A stretch of 51,263 nucleotides of DNA from Halalkalibacter wakoensis JCM 9140 (lineage in GTDB: Bacteria; Bacillota; Bacilli; Bacillales; Bacillaceae_D): NCBI RefSeq assembly GCF_000513095.1, contig NZ_BAUT01000024.1, forward strand, positions 1 through 51,263, read 5' to 3'. The stretch's first letter is position 1. Each line of letters begins with the position of its first letter. The notes under the pieces were generated by a model, which saw only the letters and a program-made list of their open reading frames with translations, ran no database searches and was not told the origin of the DNA. Below, piece by piece: positions 34,918 through 42,153 of this stretch. Made by a program: the position numbers and the translations under genes.

Positions 34918-35460
34918 ATGAATATGACAAATCGAAGCCTAATAACAGATGTAAATATAAATGAAGAATTTTTAACATGTCCGTATGATTATTACGACTA
35001 CGAACTACATAATGTTTCAGTCGAATACAATTGGAAACAAGCGGTACAAAAAACCGTAAACAATATTGTTCGTGAATGTTTAAGTATTCCTTCTATAGAT
35101 CGGACGCACGGTTGTATATTAAAGTTGATAGGCGAGTACTGGATTCGATTAGACAGACAGCTTTTTGATTCTCTTCAGCAATTCTTTACAGTTTCAGCTG
35201 TCATCATTGATCATTTAATGGGTTTTTTAATGAGCAAGGAAGACAAAGGATCAATGGATACAATGACTCTAAGTAACAATGTTAACGCTGGAGATGAACT
35301 TATAATGGAAAAGGTGTTACTAGAGGTTGATGAGCAATTGCTTGAAACATACTGTGAAGTGGCTACAGATTATTTTGTTGGGAATAACAAAGAGATCCCA
35401 AGTCAAATTGAAGTGATTGATTTGATGAATGCCAAAAGATACGTTCGCTTCTTAACCTAA
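34918..35460 (+). CDS. Unrecognised protein, possible degenerate PD-(D/E)XK nuclease-like fold
   Basis: A 180-residue protein not confidently assigned. The N-terminal FLTCPYDYYDYEL (residues 18-30) resembles the opening of RecB/Cas4-type PD-(D/E)XK nucleases (F-x-x-C-P-x-x-Y-Y), and the C-terminal IEVIDLMNAKRYVRF resembles the end of such domains. Between them no catalytic D...ExK pair is visible; residues about 105-130 look like a short linker where the core would be. If the resemblance is real, the protein has lost catalysis and may bind nucleic acid or protein. AGGTGATG precedes the ATG. It is probably translated with the Fur-controlled DUF2325 gene. The fold suggestion is tentative. Confidence 0.5.
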   Translation: MNMTNRSLITDVNINEEFLTCPYDYYDYELHNVSVEYNWKQAVQKTVNNIVRECLSIPSIDRTHGCILKLIGEYWIRLDRQLFDSLQQFFTVSAVIIDHLMGFLMSKEDKGSMDTMTLSNNVNAGDELIMEKVLLEVDEQLLETYCEVATDYFVGNNKEIPSQIEVIDLMNAKRYVRFLT

Positions 35461-35578
35461 AGATGGGTATTACGTTGATATATAAAAATTAAATTCAGTT
35501 TTTCCTTTCTGCAAGGAACAAAAAGTTGCCCTGATGCATATCTTTGGTAAGGTATCAAATGCAGGGAGGAAGAAAAAT

Positions 35579-36466
35579 ATGAAGAAGAAACTGGCTTTAT
35601 TTTTTACAGCTTTACTGACAGCTTTTGTTGTAGTTGCTTGCGGCGGAGAAGAAGAACGTTCCAATGAGCAATTAAAGGTAGTGACAAGTTTTTCGATCAT
35701 TGCCGATTTAGCTGGAGAAGTGGCGGGTGACCGAGCGGAGGTGGATTACTTAGTTCCAATTGGTGAGGAACCACATGAATATGAGACCGTTCCGAGTGAT
35801 TTTCAAAAAGTGAGTGACGCTGATGTGTTTTACGTGAATGGATTCGGGCTTGAAGAATGGTTAGAGCGTCTGGTAGAGAATACGGGCGACGTATCCATTG
35901 TGACTGTTTCAGATGGCATCACTCCACTTCCTATTGCTGGTGAAGAAGGAGAAGATCCTCATGCTTGGTTGGATGTTATGAATGTGATTACGTATGTTGA
36001 AAACATTCGCGATGATTTAATCGAGCGTGATCTAGAAGGTGCAGAGGAGTACGAAGCCAATGCAGCTGCATATATCAATGAATTAGAAGAGCTTCACTTA
36101 TGGATTCAATCTGAGGTTGAAGTGCTAGAAAATCCTTCTATTGCAGTTAGTGAAAATGCTTTTCAATATTTTGGCGAACAGTATGGTTTTAACACGTATG
36201 GTGTGTGGGAGTTAAATTCCCATGAAGAAGGAACGCCAGGTCAAATTTCAAGACTTGTTGATATCATACAAGATGAGAACATTCCAGCTGTATTTGTGGA
36301 AACAACGGTAGATAAGCGCTATATGGAAACTGTTGCAAATGATGCCGGAGTTGACATAGCAGGAGAAGTATACACCGACGCCGTAGGCCTCGATGGCAGC
36401 GGAGCAGAAACGTATATTAAAATGATGGAGCATAATGTTACAACATTTGTTGAAGGGTTAAAATAA
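35579..36466 (+). CDS. Metal ABC transporter substrate-binding lipoprotein (MntA/ZnuA-like)
   Basis: Cluster A-I metal-binding lipoprotein for Mn2+, Zn2+ or Fe2+. 295 residues with lipobox VVAC (Cys21). Expected ligands are visible: His in EEPHEY (near 66), His in EDPHAWLD (near 126), Glu in AVSENAFQYFGEQYG (near 188) and Asp in YTDAVG (near 265). This His-His-Glu-Asp pattern without a His-rich loop favours Mn/Fe over Zn. The ATG at 35579 has GGGAGGAAG upstream; a longer frame from 35534 lacks one. No ATPase or permease lies beside it, so it must work with a transporter encoded elsewhere. A strong terminator follows; no clear Fur box precedes it. Confidence 0.9.
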   Translation: MKKKLALFFTALLTAFVVVACGGEEERSNEQLKVVTSFSIIADLAGEVAGDRAEVDYLVPIGEEPHEYETVPSDFQKVSDADVFYVNGFGLEEWLERLVENTGDVSIVTVSDGITPLPIAGEEGEDPHAWLDVMNVITYVENIRDDLIERDLEGAEEYEANAAAYINELEELHLWIQSEVEVLENPSIAVSENAFQYFGEQYGFNTYGVWELNSHEEGTPGQISRLVDIIQDENIPAVFVETTVDKRYMETVANDAGVDIAGEVYTDAVGLDGSGAETYIKMMEHNVTTFVEGLK

Positions 36467-36483
36467 TATAGGTTTAAGTAAAT

Positions 36484-36543
36484 AAAAATCCGAATGACTC
36501 CGTATTCTTTATCTTTAAAGAATCGAGTCGTTCGGATTTTTTA
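36484..36543 (+). terminator. Terminator after MntA-like gene
   Basis: Long stem AAATCCGAATGACTC / GAGTCGTTCGGATTT (one wobble) with an inner TTCTT/AAAGAA pairing and a T-run. Confidence 0.9.
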
Positions 36544-36603
36544 CATGTCTTCATTCGAGTGGTTTTTTATAAGAAATAAATACACTTAATAGATAAAAAA
36601 GGA

Positions 36604-36622
36604 CCCTAGCAGGAGAATGACA
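36604..36622 (+). repeat. Solo end fragment of palindromic repeat
   Basis: CCCTAGCAGGAGAATGACA matches the left terminus of the element at 37106-37237 with one difference, but the rest of the element does not follow. Probably a remnant after loss or rearrangement. Confidence 0.6.
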
Positions 36623-36682
36623 GAAGCCAATGAAAAAGTGCTCGTTTATTTTGGACTTGATAGGGAGCTTTACCCTCGCTCC

Positions 36683-36787
36683 CGGGATGGGGGGCACGCT
36701 TTCCGCAGGCGGGCGTTGAACTAACCGGCTGCGCCGGTGGATTTCAACCCTGCCCTTTCCTCCTGCAGGAGTCGACCCCCCATCCCG
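36683..36787 (-). repeat. Palindromic GC-rich repeat element, copy in minus orientation
   Basis: About 105 bp bounded by a perfect 12-bp inverted repeat (CGGGATGGGGGG and its complement). On the minus strand it starts GACTCCTGCAGGAG and ends CCTGCGGAAAGCG, the same blocks as the plus-strand element at 37106-37237. Inside are GTTGAA/TTCAAC and CCGGC/GCCGG stems. A transcript would fold into a long hairpin. No protein is encoded. Confidence 0.7.
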
Positions 36788-37105
36788 TCCGCTTCTTTAG
36801 AGGAACTATAGAAATTCCAACAGAAAACAAAGTCTAAAAACGTTGCCGATGAATTAAAGAACAGATCGGTAATTTACTCGTGGTTTCATAGGAAAAAGCA
36901 CGAGACTTGTCATCACCTGTTTGTATTTCTAGTTAGATCATAATCAATCGTACTGCCGTTTATTCTTGGCGGTATTTCCACCTAGTGATCTCTGATGTTG
37001 AACCAAAGATCGCTCAAATCCATCCGTTAAAGAGAAAAATTTGTGTTAGAAGAAATCGTAGAAGAGCAAGAGTAACAAGTAATAGATAAGTAGGAGTAAC
37101 AAAAC

Positions 37106-37237
37106 TAACCCTAGCAGGGGAATGACACGTAGACTCCTGCGGGAGCAGTGACCCATGTGTGAGACCCCGCAGGCGACAGCCGAGGAGGCTCACCGGGCAC
37201 CCGCGGAAAGCGGAGTGTCATTTCCCTGCGGCAGTTA
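37106..37237 (+). repeat. Palindromic GC-rich repeat element with terminal inverted repeats
   Basis: About 132 bp. The ends form an imperfect 23-bp inverted repeat (TAAC-N4-GCAGGG-x-AATGACAC and its complement). Inside: GACTCCTGCGGGAG, a CCTGCGGG/CCCGCAGG stem, GAGGAGGCTCACCGGGC and CCGCGGAAAGCG. Sequences with these blocks are common between genes in Bacillaceae. Size, inverted ends and lack of an ORF are like a MITE or a structured intergenic repeat; no target-site duplication could be confirmed. Confidence 0.75.
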
Positions 37238-37252
37238 GACACTTTTTTAGTG

Positions 37253-37303
37253 GCCTCAAACAAAAAGAAAGCGACTACTAGGTTTGAGGCACTTTCTTTT
37301 TGT
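37253..37303 (-). terminator. Terminator after rhomboid gene
   Basis: GCCTCAAAC / GTTTGAGGC and AAAAAGAAAG / CTTTCTTTTT form overlapping alternative stems just beyond the minus-strand stop, with A-runs that give T-runs on the minus strand. Confidence 0.65.
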
Positions 37304-37315
37304 TGAGAAATAGGA

Positions 37316-38065
37316 TTATAACAGTTGGCCCAGAAGACCAAATAGAACAAGAATCCCAAAACCAATCCAAAGAGCTTGCTTGATCCATTTCGAGTTACGT
37401 TGCTTTTTTTGCCACCTGTTTGGATCAAAGACCGGTTCAGTGTGATCAGAATAAACACGCTGGGCCGCGTAAAAAGGTCTCGCTCCTATTAGGAACAATG
37501 GAGCAAGTGCTGCTCCTGCAATTAACCCAAAAAGGTGAGCTAGTATATTAATATTTGGATTAACAAAGGTCATCACTAACCCAATTGCAATAATGGTCAT
37601 CACAAGTTGTGAGTTAGCTCGATCAATTAGATCCTTGCGATTTAGGACGATATAAACATACATACCAAGTAAGCCAAAAATCGCACCAGATGCTCCTAAG
37701 TGCGGAGGATATGTTAAGCCACCGAGATAAAACGTGGCAATGTTTGCGATAATACCAGTAAGCAAATAAACGACTATAAATTTACCCTTCCCCAACATTC
37801 GTTCAAGAGCAGGCCCAAAGATGACTAATGAAAAGGAATTAAAGATTACATGTCCAGCCCCTATATGCATGAAAATAGGAGTTACCAGTCTCCAATACTC
37901 TCCGTTTGCAACAGCAAGGTTATAACCAATTCCAAAAGCTCGAATCCAGTTTCCGAAGGGGAGGAAGTTCATCCAAATAAAGAGAATAAGATGAATCGCT
38001 ACAAGAACAGTAATGACAGGATAGTTGCGTCTAAAAGAATAAAAGCTTTCATTTCGGATAAACAT
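37316..38065 (-). CDS. Rhomboid family intramembrane serine protease
   Basis: Membrane protease of about 249 residues with six to seven hydrophobic segments. The catalytic serine is in GASGAIFG (TM4 position) and the histidine in ILAHLFGL (TM6); HIGAGHVIFNSFSL is the conserved His/Asn segment of TM2. The ATG at 38065 has AAAGGAGG upstream; a longer frame to 38131 lacks support. The soluble tail after the last conserved helix and a final C-terminal TM helix resemble B. subtilis YdcA, which also neighbours acpS. Natural substrate unknown. Confidence 0.9.
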   Translation of the reverse strand: MFIRNESFYSFRRNYPVITVLVAIHLILFIWMNFLPFGNWIRAFGIGYNLAVANGEYWRLVTPIFMHIGAGHVIFNSFSLVIFGPALERMLGKGKFIVVYLLTGIIANIATFYLGGLTYPPHLGASGAIFGLLGMYVYIVLNRKDLIDRANSQLVMTIIAIGLVMTFVNPNINILAHLFGLIAGAALAPLFLIGARPFYAAQRVYSDHTEPVFDPNRWQKKQRNSKWIKQALWIGFGILVLFGLLGQLL

Positions 38066-38232
38066 CGTACGTCCTCCTTTGTAGTAGTTATTATAACAGG
38101 AATAGCAGCAATCCTTAAATGAAAAGACCATACATTATAAACTTGTAAATGTAATAGAACTCGATTTCATCCAACTTATTCTATAATATGTAAGAAAGAA
38201 AAAGTCATGATCAAATAGATAGGCGGGTTGTT

Positions 38233-38594
38233 ATGATTGTTGGAATTGGCATTGATATTGTAGAGCTAGAACGAATTGAGAAAGTATTAATCCGTCAGCC
38301 GAGGTTTGCTGATAAAATTTTGACTGAACGAGAGAAAGAAACGTTTGACTCTTTCTCTCACTGGCGCAAAATTGAATTTCTTGCTGGTAGGTTTGCTGCA
38401 AAAGAAGCATTTGTAAAAGCTGTAGGAACAGGAATTTCAAAAAAATTTAGTTGGCATGATATCGAGATTGTGAAAGAAAAGAGTGGGAAGCCAACCTTAG
38501 TAGTACCAACCTTCAAGAGCGAATTCTTTTATCTATTTCACATAGCAAGTTGTACGTGGTAGCGCAAGTAATTATTGAAAGCTCGTCAAGCTAG
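38233..38594 (+). pseudogene. acpS: Holo-[acyl-carrier-protein] synthase, frameshifted
   Basis: Transfers 4'-phosphopantetheine from CoA to acyl carrier protein, required for fatty acid synthesis. The N-terminal [16 protein letters not shown] contains the Mg-binding Asp8, and [16 protein letters not shown] the Glu/Lys motif. After GKPTLVVP (about 38509) the frame is lost and the visible ORF stops at 38562; in another frame [25 protein letters not shown] continues to a TAG at 38592-38594. One more A in CCAACC restores about 120 residues, the normal length. The C-terminal S-I-S-H-S motif would be missing from the truncated form. Since acpS is normally essential, a sequencing error is the likely cause unless another PPTase substitutes. 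Confidence 0.9.
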
Positions 38595-38597
38595 TCT

Positions 38598-38626
38598 GCA
38601 TATTGCTCAAGGTTGTCTCATATAGT
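38598..38626 (+). promoter_or_regulatory. Sigma-E (sporulation) promoter before ydcC
   Basis: GCATATT (38598-38604), 14-bp spacer, CATATAGT (38619-38626), matching the Bacillus SigE consensus KMATATT-N14-CATACANT except for one base in the -10. B. subtilis ydcC belongs to the mother-cell SigE regulon, which supports the call. The leader to the coding start is about 180 bp. Confidence 0.75.
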
Positions 38627-38814
38627 TGTAGTGCGAATAGAAGAGGTAAACATTCAAGTCGGGTCTAATTTCCACAAGAAGTTCTTAGTTCTCTAAAACT
38701 CGTTAAATATCCCAGTCGTATTTGCGAGTCAGAAATAAGAGCACACATCATGAAGTAAGCCAACTCTTGAATGCATTCGCTCTCTTCTTTCAAATGAGAC
38801 AAAGGGGTGAAAGC

Positions 38815-39825
38815 ATGAAAAAAGCAATTTGGTTCGCTACACTAGGGTTACTACTATCTATAATACTAGTAGGATGCGGCGAAAAAACACAAGAAGACAT
38901 TATGACAGATTTGGACGAGAAGCTAGAGGAAATGACTGGGTACAAAGCAAAGTCTACAATGACTTTAGAAACAGGGAAGGATCAACAAACATATGAAGTG
39001 GATGTTTGGCATCAAAAGAAAAGCTACTATCGTGTAGCTTTAGAAAATCAAAATAAAGATCAAAGCCAAATTATCTTACGCAATGATGATGGGGTTTTCG
39101 TGTTGACACCCGCTTTAAACAAAAGTTTCCGTTTTCAGAGTGACTGGCCAACAAACAGCAGTCAAGTCTATCTTTATGAATCTTTAATTCAAGACATTTT
39201 AATGGACCCAGAAAGATCGTTCCATGCCGATGAGGATTATTATGTATTCCAAACGAATACAAACTACCAAAACAAAAACTTAAATACGCAAGAAATTAAG
39301 TTAAATAAAAAAGATCTATCACCAGCTCAGGTGAAGATTATGAATGCTGACTTAGAGGTTCTTGTTCAGCTTGATTTCACAAGTTTTGAATGGAATGCAA
39401 GCTTTAATGAAGGCGATTTTGATATGGAGCGTAATATGACGGGTGCTCAAATGACAGAAGAGCCTGCAATGGCTGAAATGTCAGAGCCTATGACTGTTTA
39501 CTATCCAATGTATACGCCAGATGGCACTCAATTTGGTTCCTCTCAGAACATTGAGTCTGACACAGGTGAACGCGTCGTTCTTATCTATAATGGCGAACAA
39601 CCATTCACGTTGATTCAAGAGCAAAGTCAAGTAGTTCCAGCCTCTACACCTATGAATGTTAGTCAAGGTGAGCCTGTTGACCTTGGTTTTACAATTGGTG
39701 TGATGACGAGTGAATCATTGCAATGGTCTTACAATGGTGTTGACTTCTTCCTTGCATCTGAAAACTTAAGCGAAGAAGAAATGATGTCCATTGCAAGCTC
39801 TGTATATGGAACAGAAGAAAAATAA
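38815..39825 (+). CDS. ydcC: LolA-like sporulation lipoprotein YdcC
   Basis: Membrane-anchored lipoprotein of 336 residues with a LolA/DUF4367-like fold, related to B. subtilis YdcC and to clostridial GerS; the family is linked to sporulation and germination. Lipobox LVGC (Cys21). Conserved segments are DLDEKLEEMTGYKAKSTMTL, VDVWHQKKSYYRVAL, IILRNDDGVFVLTPALNKSF and WPTNSSQVYLYESLI. The ATG at 38815 has AAAGGGGTG upstream; a longer frame from 38722 begins in the leader. A near-consensus SigE promoter lies upstream and a terminator downstream. Confidence 0.88.
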   Translation: MKKAIWFATLGLLLSIILVGCGEKTQEDIMTDLDEKLEEMTGYKAKSTMTLETGKDQQTYEVDVWHQKKSYYRVALENQNKDQSQIILRNDDGVFVLTPALNKSFRFQSDWPTNSSQVYLYESLIQDILMDPERSFHADEDYYVFQTNTNYQNKNLNTQEIKLNKKDLSPAQVKIMNADLEVLVQLDFTSFEWNASFNEGDFDMERNMTGAQMTEEPAMAEMSEPMTVYYPMYTPDGTQFGSSQNIESDTGERVVLIYNGEQPFTLIQEQSQVVPASTPMNVSQGEPVDLGFTIGVMTSESLQWSYNGVDFFLASENLSEEEMMSIASSVYGTEEK

Positions 39826-39838
39826 GTAGGATTACCCT

Positions 39839-39871
39839 AAGGCTCGGCTAATTAGCTGAGCCTTTTCTTTT
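39839..39871 (+). terminator. Terminator after ydcC
   Basis: AAGGCTCGGCT pairs with AGCTGAGCCTT (one wobble) around AATT, followed by TTCTTTT. Confidence 0.88.
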
Positions 39872-39941
39872 GCTGATGTCTTTATGGTAAGATAAAGGCA
39901 AAAAAAGACAATGGTTCTGTGGGATATTGGAGGAAAGAGCG

Positions 39942-41075
39942 ATGAGTCATGTGTTTTATCGCGATACATGGGCAGAAATTGATCTGAAGGCGATTGCTCA
40001 TAATGTATCATCAATTAGTCAATTGTACGAAGGAAAAAATGTCGACATCATGGCCGTCGTAAAAGCGAATGGTTATGGACATGGAGCTTTTGAAGTAGCA
40101 AAAACAGCTTTAAAGTCAGGGGCCACGTATTTAGCTGTTGCAATCCTTGATGAAGCACTTGCTTTAAGAGAAGCTGGAATTTCAGCTCCTATTCTTGTGT
40201 TAGGACGTATCAGACCTGAAAATGCAGGAGTGGCTGCGCGCTATAACATCATGGTCACCGTTTTTCAAAGTGAGTGGTTAGAACAAGCCAAGGAACATCT
40301 TGCTCAGAATGAAGAAATTCAAATCCATGTAAAATTTGATACAGGAATGGGACGGATTGGAATTCGAACAAAAGATGAGGCCAAAAAAGTTTTTCAACTG
40401 ATAGAACATCACGATTCATTTAATGTTATAGGGGCTTACACGCATTTTGCCACAGCTGACGAGTTAGATCGTTCGTATGTAGAAAAACAGCATAACCGAT
40501 TTACGGAAATGCTCGCTTGGTTAGAAGAGTGGGGGATTCATATCCCGCTCATTCATAATGGCAACAGTGCTGCTGGTATGCGTTATCCTGAAAAAATGTT
40601 TACGCTGTTTAGACTAGGTATTTCCATGTATGGGTTAACTCCTTCCCCTGAAATTACTCGTGAGCTTCCTGTCACGCTAAAACCAGCCTTTTCACTAAAA
40701 AGTCGACTTGTTCAAGTGAAAGAGCTACCGCCTGGAGAGTCCATCAGCTACGGAGCAACGTACCAAACAAAAGAGAGCGAATGGATTGGAACGATTCCGA
40801 TTGGGTATGCAGACGGATGGCTTAGGTATCATAGTACTTCCGGAGGGGAAGTATTGATTAATGGAGAAAGAGCTCCTTTTGTTGGACGTATCTGTATGGA
40901 TCAATGTATGATTAAATTAAGAAAAGAAGTAGAAACAGGCACGGTCGTAACATTGATTGGGAAAGATGGAAATGATACAATAACAATGGATGAAGTTGCT
41001 GCAAGGTTGGGAACTATTAATTATGAAATACCTTGTGTAATTGGCCCGAGAGTTCCGAGGGTTTACCTTTCTTAA
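39942..41075 (+). CDS. alr: Alanine racemase
   Basis: PLP enzyme that makes D-alanine for peptidoglycan. 377 residues, type-III barrel plus C-terminal beta domain. The PLP lysine is Lys41 in VVKANGYGHG; the second catalytic tyrosine lies in SISYGATY near residue 267; RLGISMYGL and GRICMDQCM are conserved. The ATG at 39942 follows GGAGGAAAG by six bases. It is upstream of the EndoAI/EndoA pair as in other Bacillus genomes. Confidence 0.96.
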   Translation: MSHVFYRDTWAEIDLKAIAHNVSSISQLYEGKNVDIMAVVKANGYGHGAFEVAKTALKSGATYLAVAILDEALALREAGISAPILVLGRIRPENAGVAARYNIMVTVFQSEWLEQAKEHLAQNEEIQIHVKFDTGMGRIGIRTKDEAKKVFQLIEHHDSFNVIGAYTHFATADELDRSYVEKQHNRFTEMLAWLEEWGIHIPLIHNGNSAAGMRYPEKMFTLFRLGISMYGLTPSPEITRELPVTLKPAFSLKSRLVQVKELPPGESISYGATYQTKESEWIGTIPIGYADGWLRYHSTSGGEVLINGERAPFVGRICMDQCMIKLRKEVETGTVVTLIGKDGNDTITMDEVAARLGTINYEIPCVIGPRVPRVYLS

Positions 41076-41124
41076 ATGAAATTTCTTTATAACAATAGGG
41101 TTTTCATCATTTCATGACCTAAAA

Positions 41125-41157
41125 CAAAAAAAAGACTAATCGGTCTTTGCATTTTGT
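41125..41157 (+). terminator. Weak terminator after alr
   Basis: A-run, then AAAGAC-TAATCG-GTCTTT, then GCATTTTG. The short stem and broken T-run suggest partial termination before ndoAI. Confidence 0.5.
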
Positions 41158-41268
41158 TTGGGCTAATGCTATGATTAATTTTGGATATAAATTAGGAAAT
41201 GTCTGTTTAGACTGGTTCTAAAAAGTAAGAATAAAAAGGTTTATGGTGGATGCTGGGGGTGGATGTTT

Positions 41269-41547
41269 GTGTCAGAGCAAAACACAAAGCGCATTGTAAT
41301 CAATTTGCCACAACATTTGTTGAACGAGGTGGACGGTGTGATCAAAAAGGAAAACGTCAATCGTAGTGAATTTATTTCTCAAGCTACAAAGATGTATCTT
41401 CGCGAACGTAAGAAACGTCAAATTCGTGAGACGATGCAACAAGGTTACATGGAAATGGCGAAAATTAACCTAAACATTGCGTCAGAATCTTTTCTTGCCG
41501 AGGAGGAAGCAGAGAATACCCTCGATCGCTTAGTGAGTGGGGTGTAG
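41269..41547 (+). CDS. ndoAI: Antitoxin EndoAI (ribbon-helix-helix)
   Basis: Neutralises the EndoA mRNA interferase and probably represses its own operon. 92 residues: N-terminal RHH DNA-binding region (KRIVINLPQHLLNEVDGVIKK) and the toxin-wrapping C-terminus with GYMEMAKINLNIASES, nearly identical in pattern to B. subtilis. The GTG at 41269 gives MSEQNTK and has GGGGGTGG six bases upstream; the ATG at 41263 would abut that site. The toxin gene follows 3 bp later. Confidence 0.92.
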   Translation: MSEQNTKRIVINLPQHLLNEVDGVIKKENVNRSEFISQATKMYLRERKKRQIRETMQQGYMEMAKINLNIASESFLAEEEAENTLDRLVSGV

Positions 41548-41550
41548 CCC

Positions 41551-41901
41551 TTGATTGTAAAACGAGGCGACGTATACTTTGCGGATCTTTCACCTGTTGT
41601 TGGTTCAGAGCAAGGGGGAGTTCGTCCTGTACTCGTCATACAAAATGATATTGGCAATCGTTTCAGCCCTACAGTGATCGTAGCTGCGATTACAGCGCAA
41701 ATCCAAAAGGCGAAACTACCGACTCATGTTGAAATTAATGCAAAACGCTATGGTTTTGATCGTGATTCTGTCATTTTATTGGAACAAGTACGTACAATTG
41801 ACAAACAAAGACTTACTGATAAGATTACACATTTAGATGACGACATGATGAATCGTGTAAATGATGCATTGTTTATTAGTTTAGGACTTATTGATTTTTA
41901 A
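41551..41901 (+). CDS. ndoA: mRNA interferase EndoA (MazF family)
   Basis: Endoribonuclease toxin that in Bacillus cuts single-stranded mRNA at U^ACAU. 116 residues, the standard length, with [32 protein letters not shown] and the catalytic-region Arg/Thr (TVIVAAIT). TTG start, as in B. subtilis. Three bases after the antitoxin gene, and a strong terminator follows, so the pair is separate from the rsb operon. Confidence 0.96.
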   Translation: MIVKRGDVYFADLSPVVGSEQGGVRPVLVIQNDIGNRFSPTVIVAAITAQIQKAKLPTHVEINAKRYGFDRDSVILLEQVRTIDKQRLTDKITHLDDDMMNRVNDALFISLGLIDF

Positions 41902-41902
41902 C

Positions 41903-41936
41903 AAAGAGCCTCGTATATGTACGAGGCTCTTTTTGT
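41903..41936 (+). terminator. Terminator of ndoAI-ndoA
   Basis: AAAGAGCCTCGT and its complement ACGAGGCTCTTT with a six-base loop and T-run, right after the stop. Confidence 0.93.
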
Positions 41937-42106
41937 CTTTTTGTAAGGATGTTGCGCGGTTGGGCTCCAGCCACTGTACACTGTACCGTAATGGAACAAA
42001 AACGCGTCACTTTACCGAGCCTAATCTACAAGCTATTGGAAGCTAGCTAACTAAATTTGAGGGAATATGTAAAAGTTTCTAATGATTTATCTTTGCAACT
42101 CGTTTT

Positions 42107-42135
42107 TTGTCGTGAAATAATAAGAGTATGATAAT
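42107..42135 (+). promoter_or_regulatory. Likely sigma-A promoter of the rsb-sigB operon
   Basis: TTGTCG (42107-42112), 17-bp spacer, GATAAT (42130-42135), just before the AGGAGG of rsbRA. This matches the arrangement in B. subtilis, where the whole operon has a vegetative promoter. The preceding stretch 41937-42106 shows no gene. Confidence 0.6.
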
Positions 42136-42153
42136 AGGACAGGAGGCTTTTGT

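Larger units (their letters stand above)
36544..37315. other. Non-coding island with palindromic repeats
   Basis: About 770 bp without a credible gene. It contains the three repeat features listed separately and AT-rich sequence between them. Its GC-rich blocks contrast sharply with the AT-rich surroundings. Confidence 0.7.

Noticed and set aside
35500-35560. MntR or Zur operator before the metal-binding lipoprotein gene
   Set aside because: Only a partial palindrome (TTCCTT-N5-AAGGAA) and a loose MntR-like stretch are present; not enough for a call.
36544-37315. CRISPR array or insertion sequence in the non-coding island
   Set aside because: Repeats are few, not regularly spaced and lie in opposite orientations; no transposase frame is present.
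37111-37458. 115-codon minus-strand ORF across the repeat element
   Set aside because: It runs through the palindromic repeat and overlaps the rhomboid 3' end and its terminator; no ribosome site and no recognisable domain.
41269-41901. ndoAI/ndoA as part of an acquired defence island
   Set aside because: The pair sits at its usual conserved chromosomal place between alr and rsbRA, with normal base composition and no mobile genes nearby.
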